Assembly: GCF_963676325.1 (NCBI RefSeq)
Contig: NZ_OY781099.1
Location: forward strand, 1,674,001-1,738,000
DNA length: 64,000 nt
Direction of reading: 5' to 3'
Source: an uncultured Bacteroides sp.
GTDB lineage: Bacteria > Bacteroidota > Bacteroidia > Bacteroidales > Bacteroidaceae
The stretch's first letter is position 1. The number at the start of each line of letters is the position of its first letter. Positions 16,712 to 25,070 of the stretch are shown piece by piece. The notes under the pieces are model-generated. The model saw only the letters and a list, made by a program, of their open reading frames with translations. It searched no databases and was not told the DNA's origin. The position numbers were made by a program, and so were the translations under genes.

Positions 16712-17206
16712 ATGGCTGAATCACTTAAAAAGATAGAAGGAACTAAGGAGGAAGTTTATAAAGAATTGCTTCCGCAGATAAAGGCGCTGATTGAAGACGA
16801 AGAAGATTTGATTGCAAATTTATCGAATACAGTAGCCGTGTTAAAGGAAACTTTTGGCTTCTTTTGGGTTGGCTTTTATTTTGTAAAAGGAGACGATTTG
16901 GTACTAGGCCCTTTTCAGGGGCCAATAGCCTGTACCCGAATCAGATATGGTAGAGGTGTGTGCGGTACAGCATGGAAAGAATTAAAAACGCAGATTGTTG
17001 CTGATGTAGATGCTTTCCCGGGCCATATTGCATGCAGCTCTCTTTCACGTTCGGAAATAGTTGTGCCTCTCATAAAAAACGGAACTATATGGGGTGTGCT
17101 CGATGTGGATAGCGCTGAACTTAATACCTTTGACGAGACTGATAAAAAGCATTTGGAACATCTGGCTTCCATCTTAAATAACTTGTTTTTATCTATAGTT
17201 TTATAG
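16712..17206 (+). CDS. GAF-domain free methionine-(R)-sulfoxide reductase
   Basis: 164 residues, a single cytosolic GAF domain. fRMsr enzymes reduce free Met-R-sulfoxide using three cysteines. Here the expected pattern is present: CTRIRYGRGVCGTAWKE supplies two cysteines and GHIACSSLSRSEIVVPL the third, followed by GVLDVDSAELNTFDETD. Family recognition is strong. It sits directly after the 5'-nucleotidase gene with no room for its own promoter, although a metabolic link between the two is not obvious. Confidence 0.9.
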   Translation: MAESLKKIEGTKEEVYKELLPQIKALIEDEEDLIANLSNTVAVLKETFGFFWVGFYFVKGDDLVLGPFQGPIACTRIRYGRGVCGTAWKELKTQIVADVDAFPGHIACSSLSRSEIVVPLIKNGTIWGVLDVDSAELNTFDETDKKHLEHLASILNNLFLSIVL

Positions 17207-17292
17207 ATTGTTCTTATATACTCACCATAAATAGTGATAGCAGAGCTGTTTTTCACTAACTTTTAGGTATTTCACAGTTTTCATTACAGACG

Positions 17293-17300
17293 TAATTTTG
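17293..17300 (+). promoter_or_regulatory. Promoter -7 box of the porin-feoAB operon
   Basis: TAATTTTG matches TAnnTTTG and lies 27 bp before the porin start codon. Confidence 0.5.
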
Positions 17301-17327
17301 CAGTGTTAATTATAAAACATTGTAAAG

Positions 17328-18470
17328 ATGAAAAAAGTGATTTGTCTGTACGCTCTTTCATTAAGTCTTCTTCTGTTTTTTTCTTTTCCGCTATATGCTC
17401 AGGATGCTTTATATGAAAAGGATAATGCCTTTAGCTTTGAAGCATCCTATATTGGAGATGATATCAATAATTTTTCCGGAGGTATTCATACTGGTTCAAG
17501 CTATTTAGGTATGGCTAATCTTCGACTCCGTTTTGATACACAAAGTTCCGGATTATGGAATGGAGGGCAGTTTTATGTAAATGCTGCCAATATACATGGT
17601 TCATCTCCTTCTTCTGAATTACTTGGCGATATGCAGGTTGCTTCAAATATTGATGCCGGAAATCATACTTATATTCAGGAATTATGGTACAAGCAGGCAT
17701 TGGGAAAGGTTGAACTGACTGCTGGTTTGCAGGACCTGAATGTGGAATTTGCTAACTCTGCTTACGGATCTATTTTTATGAATAGTTCCTTTGGTATACT
17801 TCCGGTTATTTCCACAAATATATCAGCTCCAATCTTTCCGCTTACCACATTAGGGGTAACAGCTAAATGGGCTCTATCTGAAAAAATCTCATTGCTTGGT
17901 GCCATATATGATGGAACTCCTACCGATTTTGATTATAATCCTTACAATATAAATTGGCATTTAGCTTCGGAAGACGGGTTCTTAGCAATTTCGGAACTTC
18001 AGTACAATGTAGATATAGCGACATTGCCAGGTACCTATAAAGTCGGTGCTTATTCACATAATCATATGGTGGAGAATGCAACAGATTCTCTCAGTAATAA
18101 TATATTTGGTCTTTATGTTTATGCCGACCAGAAAGTGTGGGCACAAAATAATAAAAGTCTCGGTCTGTTTGCCCAACTAGGTTATAGTCCCTCTCAGGCA
18201 AGTATAAATAACTATTATCTGGGGTTGGGGCTTAATTATACCGGCTTGTTTACTAAACAAGGCAAAGATGTTTTAGGTCTTGCCATCGCACATCAACACT
18301 TCACCGATGGACTTAAAAGTGAAACAACTATTGAACTTACTTATCGTTATCAACTGACAAAGAATTTTTTTGTTCAGCCTGACTTTCAATACATTATTAA
18401 TCCTGCTGGAACAGGCGAAACATTGAATAACTGTTTTGCAGGAAACTTACGTTTTGGTATTAGCTTTTAA
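17328..18470 (+). CDS. OprB-like outer-membrane porin
   Basis: 380 residues. The signal peptide ends at FPLYAQ (residue ~25). The mature part consists of amphipathic beta strands, ends in the aromatic-terminated LRFGISF, and resembles carbohydrate-selective OprB porins (GLWNGGQFYVNAANIHGS, YIQELWYKQALGKVELTAGL, NSSFGILPVISTNISAPIFP). OprB proteins form diffusion channels for sugars or other small solutes. Its stop is 12 bp before feoAB, so it is co-transcribed with ferrous iron transport. I infer a role in letting iron or an iron complex through the outer membrane; the substrate is unproven. Confidence 0.82.
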   Translation: MKKVICLYALSLSLLLFFSFPLYAQDALYEKDNAFSFEASYIGDDINNFSGGIHTGSSYLGMANLRLRFDTQSSGLWNGGQFYVNAANIHGSSPSSELLGDMQVASNIDAGNHTYIQELWYKQALGKVELTAGLQDLNVEFANSAYGSIFMNSSFGILPVISTNISAPIFPLTTLGVTAKWALSEKISLLGAIYDGTPTDFDYNPYNINWHLASEDGFLAISELQYNVDIATLPGTYKVGAYSHNHMVENATDSLSNNIFGLYVYADQKVWAQNNKSLGLFAQLGYSPSQASINNYYLGLGLNYTGLFTKQGKDVLGLAIAHQHFTDGLKSETTIELTYRYQLTKNFFVQPDFQYIINPAGTGETLNNCFAGNLRFGISF

Positions 18471-18482
18471 ACAACTATTGAT

Positions 18483-20969
18483 ATGGAAAAATATAAAAAC
18501 AATTACTTGTCGGGACTGCAGAATGATGAAACCGGAGTTATAGTAAAAGTAAGAGGGCATGGTGCTTTTCGCAAAAGAATTACTGAAATGGGATTTGTGA
18601 AAGGCAAATCTGTAAAAGTGATAAAAAATGCTCCTCTGCAAGATCCTGTAGAATATGAAATTATGGGCTATAATGTTTCTTTGAGGCGCAGTGAAGCTGC
18701 ATTGATTGAGGTAGCTTCAGTCAACAATGCATTGCAAACTAAACAATCTGTTTTTGAAGGAACTTTTGAAGAAGATAGTTTAGAAACGATTGAAAACATA
18801 AAAGGTCGCTTTATAAATGTAGCCTTGGTAGGTAATCCCAATTGCGGTAAAACTACCTTGTTTAATTATGCTTCGGGGTCACACGAAAAAGTAGGGAATT
18901 ATGGCGGTGTAACTGTTGATTCAAAAGAAGCGTATGTAAAACAGGGTGATTACAAATTGAAACTTGTTGATCTGCCTGGTACATACTCTATAACTGAATA
19001 TACACCCGAGGAATTGTATGTCCGCTCTCACATTATCGAAAACAAACCTGATGTGGTGGTCAATGTAATTGATGCTTCCAATTTGGAACGTAACTTGTTT
19101 CTTACTACACAACTTATTGATATGAACATAAAAGTGGTGATAGCCCTGAATATGTTTGATGAGTTAGAAGAAAAAGGAATAAAATTGGATTATCAGTCGT
19201 TGGGGAAAATGATAGGTATTCCTATTGTTCCCACGGTTGCTGTAAAAGGTAAAGGTATTCCCGAATTAATAAGTAAAGTTATCGAAGTTTATGAAAATAG
19301 AGATACTACGGCGAAACATATACATATTAATTACGGAAATACAATTGAAAATTCCATCTCAAAAACACAAATGGTTATTAAACAGAATCCGGAAATCTCA
19401 GACCGATATTCTACCCGATACTTAACCATTAAACTTTTGGAGAATGACAAAGCAACGTTGTCACTGTTAAAAACTTGCAAGAACTTTAATGTTATTGAAA
19501 AAAAAAGCAGTAAAGAAATTCAGGAACTGGAAAAAGAATATAGTGAAGACTCTGAAACTATAATTACTGATGCGAAGTATGGCTTTATTGCCGGTGCCTT
19601 AAAAGAAACATTAATTGAATCAAAGAACGTAAAATGCTCCAAGAACCGGAATATAGATAACCTGTTAACGCATAAGATATTCGGCTTTCCTGTTTTTCTA
19701 TTCTTTATGTGGCTGATGTTTCAAACAACTTTTACTGTAGGTAGTTATCCTATGGATTGGATTGATAGCGGAGTTGGCTTTATCAGTGACTTTGTCAGCA
19801 ACATAATGCCTGGCGGAGCTTTAAGAGATTTATTGGTAGATGGAATTATAGCTGGTGTTGGTGGTGTAATTGTCTTTCTGCCCAACATTCTTATTTTGTT
19901 TTTCTTTATATCACTTATGGAAGATACAGGTTATATGGCAAGGGTTTCTTTTATAATGGACCGGCTGATGCACAAAATAGGATTGCATGGCAAGTCCTTT
20001 ATTCCTTTATTAATGGGATTTGGATGCAATGTTCCTGCTATAATGGCAACACGCACCCTCGAGAATAGGAAGGATAGGATGCTAACTATGCTTATTACAC
20101 CATTCATGTCTTGTAGTGCTCGTCTGCCGGTATATGTATTATTGATCTCGGCCTTTTTTCCTAAAAATCAAGGTTTGGTATTGTTTTCCATTTATATTAT
20201 TGGAATTGTAATTGCTGTATTGGTTGCACTAGTATTTAAAAATACAATCTTTTCAAAACAAGATGTTCCCTTTGTAATGGAGTTGCCCCCTTATCGAATC
20301 CCGACTCTTAAAAATACGTCCATTCACATGTGGCATAAGGGATCGCAATATTTACGAAAAATGGGAAGCGTAATTCTTCTTGCATCAATATTTATTTGGG
20401 CGCTAACTTATTATCCTCGGGATGTGAAGTATTCAACCGATTATAATGCTCAAATAGCAGCTATTAGTGCAAATACTCTATTGCCTGATTCTGTTAAACA
20501 AACAAAGACGTCAGATCTGGAACTAATGAAAGCTTCAGAACATCAGGAACAGTCCTATATCGGTAGGTTAGGGCATTTTATAGAACCAACAATAAAGCCA
20601 TTGGGCTTTGATTGGAGAATAGGGATCAGCATTATAACCGGGCTTGCAGCTAAAGAAATTGTAGTAGGCTCAATGGGAATTCTTTATCATGCGGATTTAA
20701 AAGCAGATGAAAATTCTAATAACCTAATTGATAAACTTCAGCAGCAGGAGCACACTAGCGGCACACTGAAAGGGCAAAAGGTGTTTACCCCTTTGGTTGC
20801 TTTCGGGTTTATGCTTTTTGTTCTGATTTATTTCCCGTGTATAGCGGTTATTGCTGCCATAAAAAAAGAGTCGAACTGGAAATGGGCCGGATTTACTATG
20901 TTTTATACTACAGCGATAGCCTGGATAGTAGCTTTCTTAACTTATCAGATAGGGAATTTTATAATTTAA
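18483..20969 (+). CDS. feoB: Ferrous iron transporter, FeoA-FeoB fusion
   Basis: 828 residues. Residues 1-75 are a FeoA SH3-like domain (LSGLQNDETGVIVKVRGHGA through RRSEAALIEV) fused to FeoB. FeoB starts with a G domain: G1 GNPNCGKTTLFNYASG, G3 DLPGTYSITEYTPEE, G4 ALNMFDE. A helical regulatory region and a C-terminal membrane part of about ten helices follow. The membrane part has the conserved GFGCNVPAIMATRT and PFMSCSARLPVY gate motifs. FeoB imports Fe2+ across the inner membrane under anaerobic conditions. FeoA-FeoB fusion is common in Bacteroidetes. It is the middle gene of the operon. Confidence 0.97.
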   Translation: MEKYKNNYLSGLQNDETGVIVKVRGHGAFRKRITEMGFVKGKSVKVIKNAPLQDPVEYEIMGYNVSLRRSEAALIEVASVNNALQTKQSVFEGTFEEDSLETIENIKGRFINVALVGNPNCGKTTLFNYASGSHEKVGNYGGVTVDSKEAYVKQGDYKLKLVDLPGTYSITEYTPEELYVRSHIIENKPDVVVNVIDASNLERNLFLTTQLIDMNIKVVIALNMFDELEEKGIKLDYQSLGKMIGIPIVPTVAVKGKGIPELISKVIEVYENRDTTAKHIHINYGNTIENSISKTQMVIKQNPEISDRYSTRYLTIKLLENDKATLSLLKTCKNFNVIEKKSSKEIQELEKEYSEDSETIITDAKYGFIAGALKETLIESKNVKCSKNRNIDNLLTHKIFGFPVFLFFMWLMFQTTFTVGSYPMDWIDSGVGFISDFVSNIMPGGALRDLLVDGIIAGVGGVIVFLPNILILFFFISLMEDTGYMARVSFIMDRLMHKIGLHGKSFIPLLMGFGCNVPAIMATRTLENRKDRMLTMLITPFMSCSARLPVYVLLISAFFPKNQGLVLFSIYIIGIVIAVLVALVFKNTIFSKQDVPFVMELPPYRIPTLKNTSIHMWHKGSQYLRKMGSVILLASIFIWALTYYPRDVKYSTDYNAQIAAISANTLLPDSVKQTKTSDLELMKASEHQEQSYIGRLGHFIEPTIKPLGFDWRIGISIITGLAAKEIVVGSMGILYHADLKADENSNNLIDKLQQQEHTSGTLKGQKVFTPLVAFGFMLFVLIYFPCIAVIAAIKKESNWKWAGFTMFYTTAIAWIVAFLTYQIGNFII

Positions 20970-20981
20970 AACATCTGGATT

Positions 20982-21158
20982 ATGGTACAGAATATTATAA
21001 CTTTAATGATTGTTTTTGCAGCAATAGTTTATGTAGCACTCTCTGTTTTCAGAAAACCTGCAACGAAGAATCAGTCGAAATGTGCTGGTTGCTCTGGCTG
21101 TGCACTAAAGGATATGGTAAAAGATAAAAGTGGGGATAAATTATATGGTTGCCATTAA
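20982..21158 (+). CDS. FeoB-associated Cys-rich small membrane protein
   Basis: 58 residues, read directly: MVQNIITLMIVFAAIVYVAL begins one transmembrane helix (residues ~5-23). A basic stretch and a cysteine cluster KCAGCSGCALKDM follow, with a last Cys two residues from the end (GCH). This matches the small FeoB-associated Cys-rich membrane proteins (FeoB_associated family). They often follow feoB and may bind iron or act as a redox partner. It starts 12 bp after the feoB stop. A longer overlapping frame at 20837-21127 is a shadow. Confidence 0.88.
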   Translation: MVQNIITLMIVFAAIVYVALSVFRKPATKNQSKCAGCSGCALKDMVKDKSGDKLYGCH

Positions 21159-21183
21159 AAAAATACCTATATTTAGTGATTGC

Positions 21184-21211
21184 TTTGTGCATTAAATTAA
21201 TTGTATATTTG
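21184..21211 (+). promoter_or_regulatory. Promoter of the hemerythrin/LuxR gene pair
   Basis: TTTG at 21184-21187 and TATATTTG at 21204-21211 match the Bacteroides -33/-7 pair; the 16-bp spacing is a little short. The start codon is 25 bp downstream. Confidence 0.55.
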
Positions 21212-21236
21212 TGAAATATTAATAGATAAACAAATT

Positions 21237-21941
21237 ATGGATAAACAGTTAAAATATAAGGAAACGGATAAAATGAGTGATCTTATCTGCGAAGATTATA
21301 CACTGTTGCAGGTGATGAGCCGATTTGGCCTTTCGTTGGGCTTTGGTGATAAAACGGTGAAGGAGGTTTGTTTGCTTAACCAGGTAGATTACCGTACCTT
21401 TTTGGCGGTAGTCAACTTTATTGATGAAGGCTACCTGCGTATGGATTCCGGCTTTGATGGATTATCCATTTCTTCTCTGATAAACTATCTTCAACAGGCA
21501 CATTCTTACTTCCTGGGTTTTAATTTTCCTACTATCCGCCGGAAGTTGATTGATGCTATTGATTACTCTGAAAATGATGTCTCTTTTTTAATCCTGAAGT
21601 TTTATGATGAGTATGTAAACGAAGTGCGAAAGCACATGGAGTATGAAGATAAAGTGGTGTTTAAGTATGTTGATTCTTTATTAAGAGGAGAGCAACCAGC
21701 CAATTACTCTATTAGCGTATTTTCAAAGAAACATAATCAGGTTGAAACAAAACTAACAGAACTGAAAAATATTATTATAAAGTATTATCCGGCAAAGTCA
21801 AATAACAATATGCTTAATGCTGCATTATTTGATATTTTCTCATGTGAAAAAGATCTTGAATCTCATAATAGAGTAGAAGATTATTTGTTTGTGCCAGAGA
21901 TTCTAAAACTGGAAAAGGAATTATCGAACAGTAAACAATAA
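21237..21941 (+). CDS. RIC/ScdA-like hemerythrin-domain protein lacking the N-terminal Cys pair
   Basis: 234 residues from the ATG at 21237, which follows a consensus promoter; an upstream in-frame start at 21201 overlaps that promoter. Residues ~10-60 align with the short domain (DUF542) of YtfE/ScdA iron-sulfur repair proteins (DYTLLQVMSRFGLSLGFGDK), but the usual CCGG is LGFG, so the cysteines are missing. The rest is a hemerythrin-like helical bundle with candidate di-iron ligands in AHSYFL, EVRKHMEYED, SKKHNQVE and LESHNRVEDYLF. RIC proteins donate iron to repair Fe-S clusters damaged by NO or oxidants. The next gene is a LuxR-type regulator 1 bp away. Confidence 0.8.
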   Translation: MDKQLKYKETDKMSDLICEDYTLLQVMSRFGLSLGFGDKTVKEVCLLNQVDYRTFLAVVNFIDEGYLRMDSGFDGLSISSLINYLQQAHSYFLGFNFPTIRRKLIDAIDYSENDVSFLILKFYDEYVNEVRKHMEYEDKVVFKYVDSLLRGEQPANYSISVFSKKHNQVETKLTELKNIIIKYYPAKSNNNMLNAALFDIFSCEKDLESHNRVEDYLFVPEILKLEKELSNSKQ

Positions 21942-21942
21942 T

Positions 21943-22545
21943 ATGACTATGAAGATTGCAATTGTAGAAAATTCAGTCATTATCCGAAATGGGATTACAG
22001 CTACATTGAAGCGTCTGCCCAATTTCAGGATTCAGCCTTTAGAAGTTTCTTCTATAGAATCACTTAAAGAATGCATAAAGATGAATTGTATTGATATACT
22101 AATAATCAATCCGGCATTCGGTGGTTTCTTTGATGTGTCAAAGTTTAAAGGAGAAATTCTGGATCTGAATATTAAAATTGTTTCTCTTGTTAGTGCTTAT
22201 GTAGATAAATCTATTCTGAGTAGATATGATGAAACAATCTCAGTTTATGATGATATGGATGATTTATATCGTAAAATTAGTTCTTTGCAGAATTTACCAA
22301 AAAGGAATAATGAAGGCGAAAATGAGATGTTAAGTGTTCGCGAAAAGGAAATTGTAGTATGCGTAGTTAAGGGAATGACAAACAAAGAAATTGCCGGGAA
22401 CTTATTCATATCTATCCATACAGTAATAACGCATCGTAGAAACATTGCAAAAAAGTTGCAGATACATAGCTCTGCCGGACTTACTATTTATGCTATTGTA
22501 AATAACCTGGTAGATATTAGTGAAGTGAAAAAGAACCTTACATAA
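21943..22545 (+). CDS. LuxR-family transcriptional regulator with a degenerate receiver
   Basis: 200 residues. Residues ~1-115 resemble a response-regulator receiver (KIAIVENSVIIRNGITATLK), but the phosphoacceptor position in DILIINPAF is Asn instead of Asp. The acidic pair is reduced to Glu-Asn, and no conserved Lys near the end is evident. Residues ~130-195 are a normal LuxR helix-turn-helix (LSVREKEIVVCVVKGMTNKE, IAGNLFISIHTVITHRRNIA). I infer it is not controlled by phosphorylation. Coupling to the hemerythrin gene suggests a link to oxidative or nitrosative stress. An internal ATG at 21949 is an alternative start. Confidence 0.85.
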   Translation: MTMKIAIVENSVIIRNGITATLKRLPNFRIQPLEVSSIESLKECIKMNCIDILIINPAFGGFFDVSKFKGEILDLNIKIVSLVSAYVDKSILSRYDETISVYDDMDDLYRKISSLQNLPKRNNEGENEMLSVREKEIVVCVVKGMTNKEIAGNLFISIHTVITHRRNIAKKLQIHSSAGLTIYAIVNNLVDISEVKKNLT

Positions 22546-22596
22546 GGATTTAATCAGCCTGAATATAAAACCAGCGAGTAGTGATAACTCGTTTTA

Positions 22597-22638
22597 AACA
22601 TCCCGTTATCTGATAAAAGATAATGGGATGTGTTTTTT
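22597..22638 (+). terminator. Intrinsic terminator after the LuxR gene
   Basis: ACATCCCGTTATC pairs with GATAATGGGATGT around an 8-nt loop and is followed by a T-rich run. Confidence 0.85.
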
Positions 22639-22683
22639 ATACAAAAAATATAGTTAAATTGATGTTTATTTAAAATAATGTAG

Positions 22684-22871
22684 TATCTTTGTCACCGTTG
22701 AAACATTCAATGACACTCCTACGGTGAGCCAGAATGTACTCCAAAATCAATTTTATCCCAAAAACTCATTTTATTTACGTCGATACCTTAAGATGAATAA
22801 GCCCGTTAATCGTGTGTATTTGTTTGTGTATCGGGCCAAAAAATAGATTAAAACAAACTCATTTTATACGT
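22684..22871 (+). promoter_or_regulatory. rho promoter and ~180-nt leader
   Basis: TATCTTTG (22684-22691) matches TAnnTTTG. It leaves a leader of about 175 nt before the rho start. The leader has a GCCCG...CGGGC pairing (22801-22805 with 22831-22835). It contains no convincing reading frame and could mediate autogenous control, as is known for rho in other bacteria; that part is inference. Confidence 0.5.
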
Positions 22872-24956
22872 ATGTATAACATCATTCAATTAAACGACAA
22901 AAACCTGTCGGATTTACAATCAATTGCACAAGAATTAGGAATCAAAAAACCAGAATCTTTCAAGAAGGAAGAACTTGTGTACAAAATACTAGATGAACAG
23001 GCTATAGCAAGCGCAACTAAAAAAGTAGCTGCAGAGAAAGACAAAGAAGATCGTCGCGACGATAAGAAAAAACGTTCACGCATCAGTGTTGTAAAGAAGG
23101 ATACACCCGATAAGGTTTATACTGCTAACAAAGACAAAGCTGAGAGAGTAGAAGCTGCAGCAGCACCAGTGGCTGATTCTGCATCTGTTGCCGCTCCAAA
23201 AAGTGAAAAACCAGCTGTTGCAGAACAACCTGCTCAGGAAATGAAAGAACCTTCAGACAAACCAGCTAAGAAAAAAGCTCCTAAAGCAAAGAAACCGGCT
23301 CCAAAGAAAGCAGAACCCGTTGCGGCTCAGGCTGCAAATGCTCCGGCTCCGGTTACTGCTCCTGCAGAGCCAGTAGCTCCTGTAGCAGAGACTAAAGAAG
23401 CTGAAAAAGCTCAGGTTGTTAAGAAGGTGATTAAAAAACCTATTCTACTTTCAGAGAAAAAAGAAGAGACTCCTGCAGAACCTAAAGAAGAAGTTCTTAC
23501 TGCTCACAAAGAAGAGGCTATTTTGCCGGAAGTAGAACTTCCTATTGATAGCGATGATGATTTTATTCCAATTGAGGATATGCCTTCTGAAAAGGTTGAA
23601 TTACCTACCGAACTGTTAGGCAAATTTGAATCAACAAAAGTTGTTCCTCCTGTTACTCCTCAGGAACAAAAATCTCGTGTTCGTCTAAATGATCAGCGTA
23701 ATGCTCCAAAGGGTGGCAAGCCGGTTAATACAAACCAACGCGTTCAACCAAACCGTCCGGCTGTTGCCGAAGGAGAAGCTGAAGTAGCAAAAGCTCCGGA
23801 ACGTAAAGTAATTGAACGTGAAAAACCTTTTGAGTTCGATGGTATCTTAACAGGTACTGGTGTACTGGAAATTATGCAGGATGGATACGGATTCCTTCGT
23901 TCTTCTGATTATAACTACCTTTCATCACCAGATGATATTTATGTTTCTCAATCTCAGATTAAACTGTTTGGTCTGAAAACCGGTGATGTGGTTGATGGTG
24001 CTATCCGTCCTCCAAAAGAAGGTGAAAAATACTTCCCTCTGGTAAAAGTAGAAAAAATCAATGGCCGTGATCCTGCATTTGTTCGTGATCGTGTTCCTTT
24101 TGAACATTTAACTCCTCTTTTCCCGGATGTAAAATTCAAACTCTGCAAAGGTGGATACAGCGATAACCTGTCAACCCGTGTAGTAGATTTATTCTCACCG
24201 ATTGGTAAAGGACAACGTGGTTTGATCGTGGCACAGCCAAAGACTGGTAAAACCATCCTTTTAAAAGATATTGCAAATGCAATTGCAGCAAACCATCCTG
24301 AAGTGTATATGATTGTTCTGCTTATCGACGAACGTCCTGAGGAAGTAACCGATATGGCCCGCAGCGTAAATGCAGAAGTTATTGCTTCTACTTTCGACGA
24401 ACCTGCAGAACGCCACGTGAAGGTTGCCAGCATTGTGCTTGAAAAAGCAAAACGTATGGTGGAATGTGGTCACGATGTAGTGATTCTGCTCGACTCAATT
24501 ACTCGTCTTGCTCGTGCTTACAATACTGTTTCTCCTGCTTCAGGTAAAGTCTTGTCAGGTGGTGTGGATGCCAATGCGCTTCATAAGCCAAAACGTTTCT
24601 TCGGTGCAGCTCGTAATATTGAGAATGGCGGTTCATTGACCATTCTTGCCACTGCCTTGATTGATACAGGTTCTAAGATGGACGAAGTAATCTTTGAAGA
24701 ATTCAAGGGTACAGGTAACATGGAACTGCAATTAGATAGAAATCTATCCAACAAACGTATCTTCCCAGCTGTTAATATTGTGGCATCAAGCACTCGTCGT
24801 GACGACTTGTTACTTGACAAGCAAACGCTTGACCGTATGTGGATTTTACGTAAATATTTGGCAGATATGAATCCTATCGAAGCGATGAACTTTGTGAAAG
24901 ATCGCTTAGAGAAGACCAGAGATAATGATGAATTCCTTATGAGCATGAACTCTTAA
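22872..24956 (+). CDS. rho: Transcription termination factor Rho with a long disordered insert
   Basis: 694 residues from the ATG at 22872, versus about 420 in E. coli. Residues 1-45 are the Rho_N helical domain (SDLQSIAQELGIKKPESFKK). Residues ~50-325 are low complexity, rich in Lys, Ala, Pro and Glu. The RNA-binding OB fold follows (GVLEIMQDGYGFLRSSDYNY), then the RecA-like motor with P-loop AQPKTGKTILLK, LLIDERPEEVTDM, ILLDSITRLARAYN and SGKVLSGGVDANALH. Rho is an RNA-dependent ATPase helicase that ends transcription. In Bacteroides thetaiotaomicron the corresponding disordered region was reported to promote phase separation. The motor motifs look fully functional. Confidence 0.97.
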   Translation: MYNIIQLNDKNLSDLQSIAQELGIKKPESFKKEELVYKILDEQAIASATKKVAAEKDKEDRRDDKKKRSRISVVKKDTPDKVYTANKDKAERVEAAAAPVADSASVAAPKSEKPAVAEQPAQEMKEPSDKPAKKKAPKAKKPAPKKAEPVAAQAANAPAPVTAPAEPVAPVAETKEAEKAQVVKKVIKKPILLSEKKEETPAEPKEEVLTAHKEEAILPEVELPIDSDDDFIPIEDMPSEKVELPTELLGKFESTKVVPPVTPQEQKSRVRLNDQRNAPKGGKPVNTNQRVQPNRPAVAEGEAEVAKAPERKVIEREKPFEFDGILTGTGVLEIMQDGYGFLRSSDYNYLSSPDDIYVSQSQIKLFGLKTGDVVDGAIRPPKEGEKYFPLVKVEKINGRDPAFVRDRVPFEHLTPLFPDVKFKLCKGGYSDNLSTRVVDLFSPIGKGQRGLIVAQPKTGKTILLKDIANAIAANHPEVYMIVLLIDERPEEVTDMARSVNAEVIASTFDEPAERHVKVASIVLEKAKRMVECGHDVVILLDSITRLARAYNTVSPASGKVLSGGVDANALHKPKRFFGAARNIENGGSLTILATALIDTGSKMDEVIFEEFKGTGNMELQLDRNLSNKRIFPAVNIVASSTRRDDLLLDKQTLDRMWILRKYLADMNPIEAMNFVKDRLEKTRDNDEFLMSMNS

Positions 24957-24969
24957 CGGATACAAAAAT

Positions 24970-25018
24970 AAAAGAGTGAAGAGTGAGGAATGCTTATTGT
25001 GTTCTTCACTCTTTTTTG
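24970..25018 (+). terminator. Intrinsic terminator after rho
   Basis: AAAAGAGTGAAGA and TCTTCACTCTTTT flank a ~20-nt loop; the right arm runs into T residues. Confidence 0.8.
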
Positions 25019-25070
25019 TTGGGTAAAGTCGGGCAGAAGATTTATATAGAGCAAAGTCAAACTTAAAAGA

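Noticed and set aside
20837..21127. Open frame overlapping the end of feoB
   Set aside because: It overlaps feoB by 133 bp, and the real small gene (20982-21158) in another frame matches a known FeoB-associated family.
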